Source of the DNA: Sedimentisphaerales bacterium
GTDB lineage: Bacteria > Planctomycetota > Phycisphaerae > Sedimentisphaerales > SG8-4
Length of the DNA: 6,372 nucleotides
NCBI GenBank assembly: GCA_016928975.1
Contig: JAFGJR010000231.1
Location: 1 to 6,372, forward strand
Direction: 5' to 3'
Each line of letters starts with the position of its first letter. Within the stretch, counting starts at the first letter, position 1. A program made the translations under genes and the position numbers. Under the pieces are notes generated by a model, which saw only the letters and a program-made list of their open reading frames with translations, made no database searches and was not told the DNA's origin. Of this stretch, positions 1 through 5,652 are shown one piece after another.

Positions 1-104
1 AAGAGCAGGGCAAACCTGGGGATAATCGGCTGCGTCAGCATGCCGTGGTTCGCCGGTGAAAGTATGCCGGCCTTGTTCACTAACAACGTGCGCACCTGCT
101 TCAT
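1..104 (-). CDS. Unidentified gene, N-terminal 34 residues only, runs off left edge
   Basis: This is the start of a minus-strand gene whose body lies outside the window. The ATG at 104 is preceded by GAGGAG (112-117) with a 7-nt spacer, the best ribosome binding site in the left region. The visible protein begins MKQVRTLLVNKAGILSP, is basic at first and turns hydrophobic near the edge (ending PRFALL). It is too short to assign a family, and a signal peptide or membrane segment beginning there is possible but unproven. In-frame ATGs at 119 and 206 exist but lack a good Shine-Dalgarno sequence. The gene is divergent from the sigma-54 activator at 657. A near-consensus sigma-54 promoter at 413-428 points at it, which suggests that it is the activator's target. 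Only the start signals support this call; no homology was recognised. Confidence 0.5.
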   Translation of the reverse strand, partial: MKQVRTLLVNKAGILSPANHGMLTQPIIPRFALL

Positions 105-307
105 TCGTGGTCTCCTCATTTGGGGCTCAACTGCATGAAAACGCTTGGTCGTATCGCGGGAGCAACAGCACGGCGGACAAGGCTGGATCCCGAACCCGTC
201 CGTCATCGAGAACGTCAGCCCATAATCCACATGATTGAAGATGCCCTACGACGGCGTCTGCTAGTTGCCCACTTGGTTGGTATGCGGCTCCCTTCTCGAA
301 CTTGTCG

Positions 308-327
308 GCCGGCCACGAGGCCTCGGC
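308..327 (-). other. Possible hairpin in the sigma-54 transcript leader
   Basis: Read on the minus strand, GCC then GGCC pair with GGCC then GGC around a UCGU tetraloop, with a two-base bulge (GA) on the 5' side. It would lie roughly 75-95 nt into the transcript predicted from the promoter at 413-428. No U-run follows, so it is not an ordinary terminator. GC-rich self-complementary words (GGCCGGCC, CGAGGCCTCG) occur by chance at this composition, so confidence is low. Confidence 0.2.
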
Positions 328-412
328 TGATTCTCATTGCAGAGAAAGCACATCCACCCTGCGGGACATACGCGTCGCAATGTTACCACTTTCCCGTGAC
401 CAAACGTAATAA

Positions 413-428
413 AGCAAACCTCGTGCCG
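413..428 (-). promoter_or_regulatory. Sigma-54 (-24/-12) promoter directed at the left-edge gene
   Basis: On the minus strand the sequence is CGGCACGAGGTTTGCT, against the sigma-54 consensus TGGCACG-N4-TTGCW. Only the first base differs. The invariant GG (-25/-24) and GC (-13/-12) are exactly 10 bases apart. An AT-rich stretch (TTTATTA) follows the -12 element, as is usual where the open complex forms. The predicted start is near position 401-402, giving a leader of about 300 nt before the ATG at 104. Sigma-54 promoters need an AAA+ activator, and one is encoded divergently at 657-2009. Confidence 0.65.
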
Positions 429-496
429 CTGGTGCGATGCGGCCCTAACGCGTTATCCACCAACCGGATACGAATCATTGGCCCAACAGACCAATC

Positions 497-510
497 GTTG
501 CACTTGCAAC
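497..510. promoter_or_regulatory. Perfect dyad GTTGCA-CT-TGCAAC, candidate activator-binding site 1
   Basis: Two perfect 6-bp inverted arms are separated by CT. The centre lies about 100 bp upstream of the start predicted for the sigma-54 promoter at 413-428, within the usual range for an upstream activator sequence. A related dyad with the same TGCA-NN-TGCAA core lies at 531-542. The adjacent activator has a Fis-type helix-turn-helix, which binds dyads as a dimer. Assigning this dyad to that protein is inference from position and symmetry. Confidence 0.45.
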
Positions 511-530
511 CAGGGCAATCCTGCGGTAGT

Positions 531-542
531 ATGCAGCTGCAA
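531..542. promoter_or_regulatory. Dyad ATGCA-GC-TGCAA, candidate activator-binding site 2
   Basis: This shares the core TGCA-NN-TGCAA with the dyad at 497-510, and its inner ten bases (532-541) are a perfect palindrome. The two centres are 33 bp apart, close to three helical turns, so both sites would face the same side of the DNA. Sigma-54 activators commonly bind such paired sites before forming hexamers. The pair also lies 110-160 bp upstream of the activator gene, so autoregulation is possible too. Confidence 0.4.
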
Positions 543-656
543 TGACTCGGGTTCAAGTTTCGCCCTTGTCGCGCCGGGGTCGGCAGCCGAAGCGTGCTCA
601 GTGCGATTCGCATGTGCGGCTAGCGACGACGGGCGGCATCCGTGGGGAGGCCAATG

Positions 657-2009
657 ATGCAAGCGGCCGTACACCAATCCATTCTGCGGTCACTGTCGGA
701 AGCAGTGTGTTCCGTGGATCCGCAATGGCGCATCCAGTGCTTCAATCGTGAGGCAGAGCTGTTGACGGGGATCAGTGGACAGGATGCCGTCGGGAGACTT
801 CTCAACGAGGTCTTCTCTGCGGATGTCGGCGAAGTGCATGTGATGATCGCCACGGCAATGAAGTCCGGCAAGACCATCAGCGGCACAAGAACTCACATTG
901 TCAATGGCCGTGGTGAGACGATTCCGGTTATTGTGAACGCTGCCCCTGTATTGGACGGCGCTCGAACTGTGACGGGTGCCGTACTGGTTCTGCAGGATAA
1001 CCGAGTCGTCGAAGTCCTGCGCCGCCAGTTGCGACGCGAATACACATGCTACGGCATCGTCAGCAGAGACGCGCGAATTGAACGCATATTGCACATGTTG
1101 CCAAGTGTGGCCGACAGCAGCGCGACGGTGCTCATCACCGGTCCGACGGGAACCGGGAAGGAGTTGCTGGCCCGGGCAATTCACTCCGCCAGCCGGCGCC
1201 GCACGAAACCATTTCTGGCAATTAACTGCGGAGCGCTGCCCGACACCTTGTTGGAGTCCGAATTGTTCGGGTACAAGAAAGGCGCTTTCACGGATGCCAA
1301 GAAGGACAAGCGGGGCCGATTCGCCCTCGCAGAGGGCGGCACCCTGCTCCTGGACGAAATCGGCGACGTGTCGCCGGCTATGCAAGTAAAGCTTTTGCGG
1401 GTGCTCGAAGAACGACAGTACGAACCGCTGGGAGGCACCGCCTCCGTCAGGGCCGACGTGCGCATCGTTGCGACAAGCAACCGAGATGTGGCGGCCATGG
1501 TGGAATCGGGGACGTTCCGTTCCGATTTGTACTATCGTTTGAATGTCGTCGAATTTCACCTGCCTCCTTTGGCAGAACGCACTGGAGACATTCCCTTCTT
1601 GCTTGAGCACTTCATTGAAGTACTTAACGCCGAGACGGGCCGTACGGTGGATCGCGTCTCACGTGCGGCCATGCACCGGCTGATGACCTACCCCTACCCG
1701 GGAAATGTTCGTGAGTTGCGCAACATCGTGGAGCATGCCTACGCGATTTGTGGAGGGGACGAGATTTCTGATGCGTGTCTGCCGACGCGACTTTTCGGTG
1801 TTGCCGCGTTGCCAGAGCGTCAGGTGGGCAGTGCAGCAGCCGCAGCGCCTCTTCACAGAATGCCGGATGAGAAGCAACGACAACTGATCACACAGGTGCT
1901 GCACGCATGCAAAGGGCACCGACGCAAGACGGCCGAGGCTCTGCAAATCGATAAGTCCACTCTGTGGCGAAAGATGAAGGCCCTTGGCATTGAGTATCCG
2001 GAGCGATAG
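657..2009 (+). CDS. Sigma-54-dependent transcription activator (PAS - AAA+ - Fis-type HTH)
   Basis: This NtrC-type enhancer-binding protein remodels RNA polymerase-sigma-54 using ATP. I chose the ATG at 657 (450 aa) because GGAGG (646-650) precedes it by 6 nt; ATG 654 and GTG 642 are in frame but badly spaced. Residues 7-115 form a PAS sensor domain with cysteines at 18 and 29, so the protein probably senses a small ligand or redox state and is not a phosphorylated response regulator. The AAA+ domain has Walker A GPTGTGKE (162-169), the sigma-54-contacting loop as GAFTDA rather than GAFTGA (209-214), Walker B LLLDEIGD (230-237), ATSNRD sensor I (272-277), the arginine-finger region FRSDLYYRLN (287-296) and sensor II GNVRELRN (349-356). 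A Fis-type helix-turn-helix (420-445) ends the protein. It is full length for the family. The likely target is the divergent left-edge gene. The physiological signal is unknown. Confidence 0.93.
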   Translation: MQAAVHQSILRSLSEAVCSVDPQWRIQCFNREAELLTGISGQDAVGRLLNEVFSADVGEVHVMIATAMKSGKTISGTRTHIVNGRGETIPVIVNAAPVLDGARTVTGAVLVLQDNRVVEVLRRQLRREYTCYGIVSRDARIERILHMLPSVADSSATVLITGPTGTGKELLARAIHSASRRRTKPFLAINCGALPDTLLESELFGYKKGAFTDAKKDKRGRFALAEGGTLLLDEIGDVSPAMQVKLLRVLEERQYEPLGGTASVRADVRIVATSNRDVAAMVESGTFRSDLYYRLNVVEFHLPPLAERTGDIPFLLEHFIEVLNAETGRTVDRVSRAAMHRLMTYPYPGNVRELRNIVEHAYAICGGDEISDACLPTRLFGVAALPERQVGSAAAAAPLHRMPDEKQRQLITQVLHACKGHRRKTAEALQIDKSTLWRKMKALGIEYPER

Positions 2010-2024
2010 CGCATTGGGGCTCAG

Positions 2025-2042
2025 CCGCGGCCGGAACCGCGG
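2025..2042 (+). terminator. GC hairpin downstream of the activator gene, weak terminator candidate
   Basis: CCGCGG at 2025-2030 can pair with CCGCGG at 2037-2042 around the 6-base loop CCGGAA, starting 16 bases after the activator stop codon. The stem is all G-C, but no T-run follows, so it would be at best an atypical intrinsic terminator. Confidence 0.25.
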
Positions 2043-2072
2043 ACTCCTCCGTCACCGGCTATCGACAATGGG

Positions 2073-2291
2073 TTGTCCGTACTCATGCGGAGGCGGTGGT
2101 GCTCTGCGGTGCGCCCGCCTGCTGTCGCCCTGGGCTCCACCTATGTCGCCCGCATCCTGAAGCTCACCTCCTTGGCCCCCGATCTCGTCGAAGCCGTTCT
2201 CACGGTAGAGGAACCCGACGACCTGTCGTTGAGGCATCTCACGAATGAACTGCCGCTTGACTGGGGCGAACAGCGTCGGCGCTGTGAGTAA
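2073..2291 (+). pseudogene. C-terminal remnant of a recombinase-cassette accessory ORF
   Basis: From about residue 25 the frame reads STYVARILKLTSLAPDLV, then EPDDLSLRHLTNELPLDW and EQRRR before a stop. From memory, this pattern (a helix-turn-helix end YVxRxLxLTxLAPD, then EAIL, then a DW/EW-EQRR ending) is typical of the small ORF that follows large serine recombinases of the YTRKS/EEGLEQEFNSLDAQ type. The sequence upstream (2073-2140) does not continue the similarity and there is no good start signal, so only the tail survives. It has the same orientation as the recombinase remnant at 3037 but lies to its left, with the PhoU-ArsC gene between them. A plain Prodigal-type call would report it as a 72-aa hypothetical protein starting at TTG. 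Confidence 0.5.
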
Positions 2292-2321
2292 CGTCCTGAG
2301 CAAGAGCTGTACACTGGCCAA

Positions 2322-3050
2322 TCACCGTTCGGCAGAATCCAGCAAACCGGCCAGGGCTGCGATGCGCTGCTGAAGTTCGTCGCGGATGCGGCGGAACTCG
2401 GCGCGGACCTGTTGCGGGTCGTCCTGGGCGGCGGCCGGGTCCGGCAGGATCCAGTTCTCTCGGCGGACCAGGCCGGGCAGGCCGACGCAGACCTCCTCGG
2501 CGCAGAGCGTGACAACGATGTCGGCTCGTGAGAGCGGGACGTCGGAGATGCGCTTCGGCTGCTGAGCGGAGATGTCGATGCCGGCCTCGCTCATGACCTC
2601 GACGGCCCAGGGATCGACGGCGTCGGCGGGATCGCTGCCGGCACTCCAGACGGTGATGTCAGGGGGCAGGAGTTTCCTGGCCCAACCCTCGGCCATCTGG
2701 CTGCGGGCGGCATTGTGGACGCAGAGGAAGAGGACGCCGCGCGGGCGGCGAGCGGTGCGGGCCTGGCTCTCGCCGTGGCGGATATCCTGGCCGCGGACCA
2801 TGAAGACGATCATCTCGGCCAGGTTCGTGGCGTGGTCGCCGATGCGTTCCAGGTACTTGGCCACGGCCTGAACGCGCGTCGCCCAGGAGACGGTGGCCTG
2901 TTCGCCGCTGATCGAGTTCAACGTCTGCCGGGCGGCCTGGGCGTAAAGGGCGTCCATCTGGCGGTCCTGCTCCATGACGCCCCGGGCCAGATCGGCATCC
3001 GTTTGAAGCAGGGCCTGGACGGTCCGGCCGACCCGCGTCCGCTGCGCCAT
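2322..3050 (-). CDS. PhoU (C-terminal half) fused to thioredoxin-type arsenate reductase ArsC; 5' truncated
   Basis: Residues about 7-95 match the second helical repeat of PhoU, the phosphate-uptake regulator, including the metal-site motif ERIGDHATNLAE (68-79) and the usual ending MVRGQDIRH. After a short linker (96-104) comes a complete low-molecular-weight-phosphatase-fold arsenate reductase (105-240). It has the P-loop CVHNAAR (nucleophile Cys110, Arg116), resolving cysteines Cys183 and Cys188 in TLCAEEVC, and the acid Asp204 in LPDPA. The three cysteines indicate reduction of arsenate to arsenite through thioredoxin. The frame is continuous, so the fusion is real in this sequence. PhoU normally has about 215-240 residues in two repeats; the first repeat is missing. 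A stop codon lies immediately upstream of the ATG, which itself comes from recombinase DNA, and there is no ribosome binding site. The gene was therefore broken at about 3031-3050, and whether it is still expressed is uncertain. Codon use is more GC-rich than in the flanking genes. Confidence 0.85.
   Translation of the reverse strand: MAQRTRVGRTVQALLQTDADLARGVMEQDRQMDALYAQAARQTLNSISGEQATVSWATRVQAVAKYLERIGDHATNLAEMIVFMVRGQDIRHGESQARTARRPRGVLFLCVHNAARSQMAEGWARKLLPPDITVWSAGSDPADAVDPWAVEVMSEAGIDISAQQPKRISDVPLSRADIVVTLCAEEVCVGLPGLVRRENWILPDPAAAQDDPQQVRAEFRRIRDELQQRIAALAGLLDSAER
3031..3050. other. Breakpoint between PhoU-ArsC gene and serine recombinase
   Basis: On the minus strand, PhoU homology runs up to about 3033. 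On the plus strand, recombinase homology (VRCAIYTRKS) begins at about 3037. Neither gene can have evolved with its real start here: PhoU has lost its first half and the recombinase has no start codon. The switch therefore falls within a few bases and marks a rearrangement, insertion or assembly junction. Confidence 0.6.
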
Positions 3051-4185
3051 CTACACGCGCAAGAGCACCGAGGAAGGGCTGGAGCAGGAGTTCAACTCCC
3101 TCGACGCTCAGCGCGAGGCGGACGAGGCCTACATCGCCAGCCAGCGGGCCGAGGGCTGGCGGTGCCTCCCGGAGCGGTACGACGACGGCGGCTACACTGG
3201 CGGCAACATGGAACGGCCCGCGCTCAGGCAGCTAATGGCCGACATCGAAGCCGGCCGAGTCGACTGCGTCGTGGTCTACAAGGTTGACCGCCTGAGCCGC
3301 AGCCTGATGGACTTCACGCGGCTCATCTCCCTCTTCGACGAGCACAAGGTGTCGTTCGTGTCGGTGACGCAACAGTTCAACACCACAACCAGCATGGGCC
3401 GGCTGACGCTGAACATCCTGCTCTCCTTCGCTCAGTTCGAGCGGGAGATCATCGGCGAGCGCATCCGCGACAAGATCGCCGCGGCCAAGAAGAAGGGCAA
3501 GCACACCGGCGGCACGCCGGTTCTCGGCTACGACATCGACCGGGCCACGAGCCGCCTGGTGGTGAACGCCAAGGAGGCCAAGCTGGTCCGCCACATCTTC
3601 AAGCGGTTCCTGCAACTGGGCTCCGCTCTGTTGGTGGCCAAGGAACTGAACGCCAAGGGGCTGCGGACCAAGGCGTGGACCACGAAGAGCGGCAAGACGC
3701 GACCCGGCATCGAGTGGGACAAATCGCGGGTCTTCCGCCTGGTCACCAACCCGAAATACGTGGGCCAGGTGCCGCACAAGGACCAAGTCTACGATGGCGA
3801 GCACGAGGCCATCATCGACCGACGGACGTGGGACGCGGCTCAGGCAGTCATCCAGGAGAACAGCAAGGTCCGCGGGGCCAAGACGAGGGCCAGGACGCCG
3901 GCGCTGCTGAAGGGCCTCATCAAGTGCGGCCATTGCGGCACGTCGATGGGCGTGAGCTTCGTCAAGAAGCCCGACAGCCCGGAGACCTGCACGCGATCCT
4001 TCAACGGCACCGACGGATCGTCACTCGTCAGGGCCACCGAGCCCACGGCGATCACGCTGTCGTATCTGGCCGGGAAACGCACCGTTGACCCGGAGAACGG
4101 CCCGCCGGGCTCATTGCCGGCGGCGGCCACCAGGAAACAACCGCTGTTGAGCGCTCGCTCGACGGCCTGCCGGATGCAGACGTAG
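3037..4185 (+). pseudogene. Large serine recombinase, truncated at both ends
   Basis: The frame carries the serine-resolvase catalytic domain: VRCAIYTRKS with the nucleophile serine (3037-3066), the S/Q motif EFNSLDAQRE, and VDRLSRS with the catalytic arginines (3283-3303). The recombinase domain follows (GTPVLGYD at about 3514 to VRGAK at about 3880). The first half of the zinc ribbon, GLIKCGHCGTSM, ends near 3950. Homology stops at about 3970, so the second cysteine pair, coiled coil and C-terminal region are missing (about 310 of the usual 500 or more residues). The frame is open to 4185 only by chance, running antisense to a subtilase fragment. At the 5' end the frame is open from 3007 with no ATG, GTG or TTG before ATG 3208. 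Starting at 3208 would leave out the nucleophile. The gene should therefore be inactive. It belongs to the integrase/resolvase group that moves genomic islands. Confidence 0.85.
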
Positions 4186-4313
4186 TCCTTCCGCGCCGTG
4201 AAGCTCATGCTGATCACGTGCACGCTCTCGCTAACCGCCCACCGAATGCCATCGGCAACGCACTGGGCGTCGCCGTCCGCACCGCGGATGTCCACATCGT
4301 AGCCCAACAACAC
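3840..4313 (-). pseudogene. Subtilisin-like (S8) protease, internal fragment
   Basis: Residues about 1-98 (roughly 4020-4313) read like the middle of a subtilase: ADGDAQCVADGIRWAV, then VISMSF, then the oxyanion-hole region LVAAAGNEPGGPF (Asn67), then FPARYDSVIAVGSV. The catalytic Asp and His would lie upstream and the catalytic Ser (GTSMA) downstream; all three are absent. The frame from about 3990 down to 3840 is antisense to the recombinase and is not protease sequence. The 5' side stays open only to 4328 before a stop. GTG 4313 is the first possible start, with no clear Shine-Dalgarno sequence. It lies 42 bp downstream of the lipoprotein gene on the same strand, so it could be read through by the same transcript, but it cannot encode an active protease. 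Confidence 0.75.
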
Positions 4314-4355
4314 ACAGTTTCTCGCCGTTTACGTTCGGTGGATTACTACACCATG

Positions 4356-5513
4356 TCATTGCCTCGTGCGTTTCGAGTCCACAGGCTCCCACGAGCTCAG
4401 TGCCTGTGATGCCCTATCTCTCACGGATTCGTACTTCGATGTGGCCGCCATGCTCCTCAACTGGTCCTTCAATTCCCCCGCCCCTGTGATGTCGGCGAGC
4501 TCAACTCCCAGCGCCTGTTCCTTCTCGCTACGGCGGCGCAGCAGAATGCCGATGGCCTCCAGGCCCTTGGGCCGGTTCAGCTTCATCAATCCTTCGGCCG
4601 CCGGCCAACGCGGGGAATCAAAGTACAGGCCCGCGTCCTTCAGAACAATGTATTCGAGCACCTTCTCTGCACCGGGAATCTTGCGGTCCGCCAGGGCCAT
4701 CACCAGGTCGCCGCGAAGGGACGAGAGCCTCATGATCGCTGCCTCGGCCGTGGGCAGCCACAGGATGCGATGCCCGATCGAGGTTCGCTTGATGTCAGCC
4801 AGGTGGTCCTGCAGAGCCTGAGTTGTTCGCGGATCGTCCAGGCAGTCCAGCGCACGGAGGGCCTCAAGCCGAATCAGCCAGCGCAAAGCACGGGTCCTCT
4901 GAAACACAGCATCCGCGGCCTTCTTCATTCTCTGGTCGCCGATGACCCACAGAGCCTCGCAGACAGTACCTTCGTCTCCGGAGTTCAATCGAGGCAGGAT
5001 CAGCTCATACGCCCAATCCTCATGCCCTGCATCGCTCAGTATCTTGACAGCATCCTCGAGCCCGAAACGCAGTTGGTCCCGTTCCCGCCATATCAAGTGA
5101 GCTGTATAATCCGTATCGTACTTGGCGGCAAAGCCCCACAAGACCATGTTCGCACCAAAACCTCCATGCTCGATCTGCGTCCTGAGTGGCTCACGCAGCG
5201 CTTCGATGACCCGGTGGCGCTGCTCATCAGAGAATACGTCCCGCTTGAATCGATCCACCAATTCATCTGCGGCAACATTGACGATTCGGGCGTCGAGCTT
5301 GCCCAGGAGGCGCACCTCCAACTCGGGGTCCGCGCGGCCGACGAGTCTGATCAGGCTGTCCGTGTCAAGCTCCTTCAGCTTCTCATACAGCTCGCTCGAA
5401 TACACATCGGGCAGCACGCGATCAGGCCTGGCGGTCCGAGAGATCGGAGCGGTGCATCCCGCCGCAACGACACCAAGCAGTAGCAACGAATACCGAGACA
5501 AGCGCGCGTCCAT
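4356..5513 (-). CDS. HEAT-repeat-like exported lipoprotein
   Basis: I place the start at ATG 5513 (385 aa) because it follows a perfect AAGGAGGT; the frame is open upstream to 5636, but that stretch is not signal-peptide-like. Residues 1-20 are a lipoprotein signal: basic MDARLSR, the hydrophobic run YSLLLLGVVAA, and a lipobox ending AAGC with the lipidated Cys20. The mature protein is a series of alpha-helical pairs with HEAT/armadillo character, for example around 170-240 (CEALWVIGDQRMKKAA, then RLEALRALDCLDDPRT) and 255-365 (AEAAIMRL, LMKLNRPKGLEAIGILL). Such solenoids usually act as protein-binding scaffolds. No catalytic motif was seen and the partner is unknown. It would be anchored in the outer membrane or the outer face of the inner membrane. 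It lies downstream of the hydrolase gene with a 139-bp gap, so co-transcription is possible. The family is common in Planctomycetota, from general knowledge. The repeat assignment is by eye. Confidence 0.82.
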   Translation of the reverse strand: MDARLSRYSLLLLGVVAAGCTAPISRTARPDRVLPDVYSSELYEKLKELDTDSLIRLVGRADPELEVRLLGKLDARIVNVAADELVDRFKRDVFSDEQRHRVIEALREPLRTQIEHGGFGANMVLWGFAAKYDTDYTAHLIWRERDQLRFGLEDAVKILSDAGHEDWAYELILPRLNSGDEGTVCEALWVIGDQRMKKAADAVFQRTRALRWLIRLEALRALDCLDDPRTTQALQDHLADIKRTSIGHRILWLPTAEAAIMRLSSLRGDLVMALADRKIPGAEKVLEYIVLKDAGLYFDSPRWPAAEGLMKLNRPKGLEAIGILLRRRSEKEQALGVELADITGAGELKDQLRSMAATSKYESVRDRASQALSSWEPVDSKRTRQ

Positions 5514-5517
5514 GGCT

Positions 5518-5525
5518 ACCTCCTT
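5518..5525 (-). promoter_or_regulatory. Ribosome binding site that fixes the lipoprotein start
   Basis: The sequence AAGGAGGT, fully complementary to the 16S rRNA tail, lies 4 nt before ATG 5513. It selects this start over the in-frame upstream ATG at 5636, and the choice agrees with the signal peptide beginning at once. Confidence 0.8.
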
Positions 5526-5652
5526 GAGTGTCCTTGTCGACCGGATCGGGACGCAAGCCGCCAAACGCTGAGAAGTACGATTCGCTCGGAAACCGCTCGG
5601 CTCCCGGTTGGCCACGTTAGGTTCTCTTGCAGGCATCTGTCCCTCGCTGAGC

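Larger units (their letters stand above)
105..641. other. Divergent intergenic control region
   Basis: About 540 bases separate the left-edge gene from the sigma-54 activator. The open frames here (for example plus strand 120-545 and minus strand 383-613) encode arginine- and proline-rich sequences with no recognisable domain and no ribosome binding site, so I treat the stretch as non-coding. It contains a sigma-54-type promoter on the minus strand, two related dyads upstream of it, and a possible leader hairpin, each listed separately. I did not find a convincing sigma-70 or sigma-54 promoter for the activator gene on the plus strand. The length is greater than a simple divergent promoter needs, mainly because of the roughly 300-nt leader before the left-edge gene. 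Confidence 0.6.

Noticed and set aside
274..289. GG-N10-GC on the plus strand as a sigma-54 promoter for the activator gene
   Set aside because: Only the invariant dinucleotides match; the CAC and TT parts of the consensus are absent, and it is over 350 bp from the gene.
120..545. Plus-strand 141-codon open frame in the left intergenic region
   Set aside because: No ribosome binding site and no recognisable domain; the arginine-rich composition is typical of a chance frame, and it runs across the sigma-54 promoter and dyads.
549..558. GGGTTCAAGT, resembling the T-arm of a tRNA
   Set aside because: The flanking bases give only a weak stem with G-U pairs, and no acceptor stem, anticodon arm or CCA end can be built around it.
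690..1610. Minus-strand 306-codon open frame antisense to the activator
   Set aside because: It is a shadow of a strongly conserved coding frame; its translation has no recognisable motif.
2715..3287. Plus-strand 190-codon frame antisense to PhoU-ArsC and continuing into recombinase DNA
   Set aside because: It crosses the breakpoint in the wrong frame for the recombinase and has glycine/arginine-rich shadow composition.
3232..3933. Minus-strand 233-codon open frame antisense to the recombinase
   Set aside because: The sequence follows the codon pattern of the recombinase in GC-rich DNA; no domain is seen.
4770..5483. Plus-strand 237-codon frame antisense to the lipoprotein gene
   Set aside because: The lipoprotein on the other strand has a perfect Shine-Dalgarno sequence, signal peptide and repeat pattern; the plus frame has none.
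5597..5615. GG-N10-GC on the minus strand as a sigma-54 promoter before the lipoprotein gene
   Set aside because: The -12 element reads GAGC instead of TTGC and the -24 element reads GGCCA, so the match is no better than chance.
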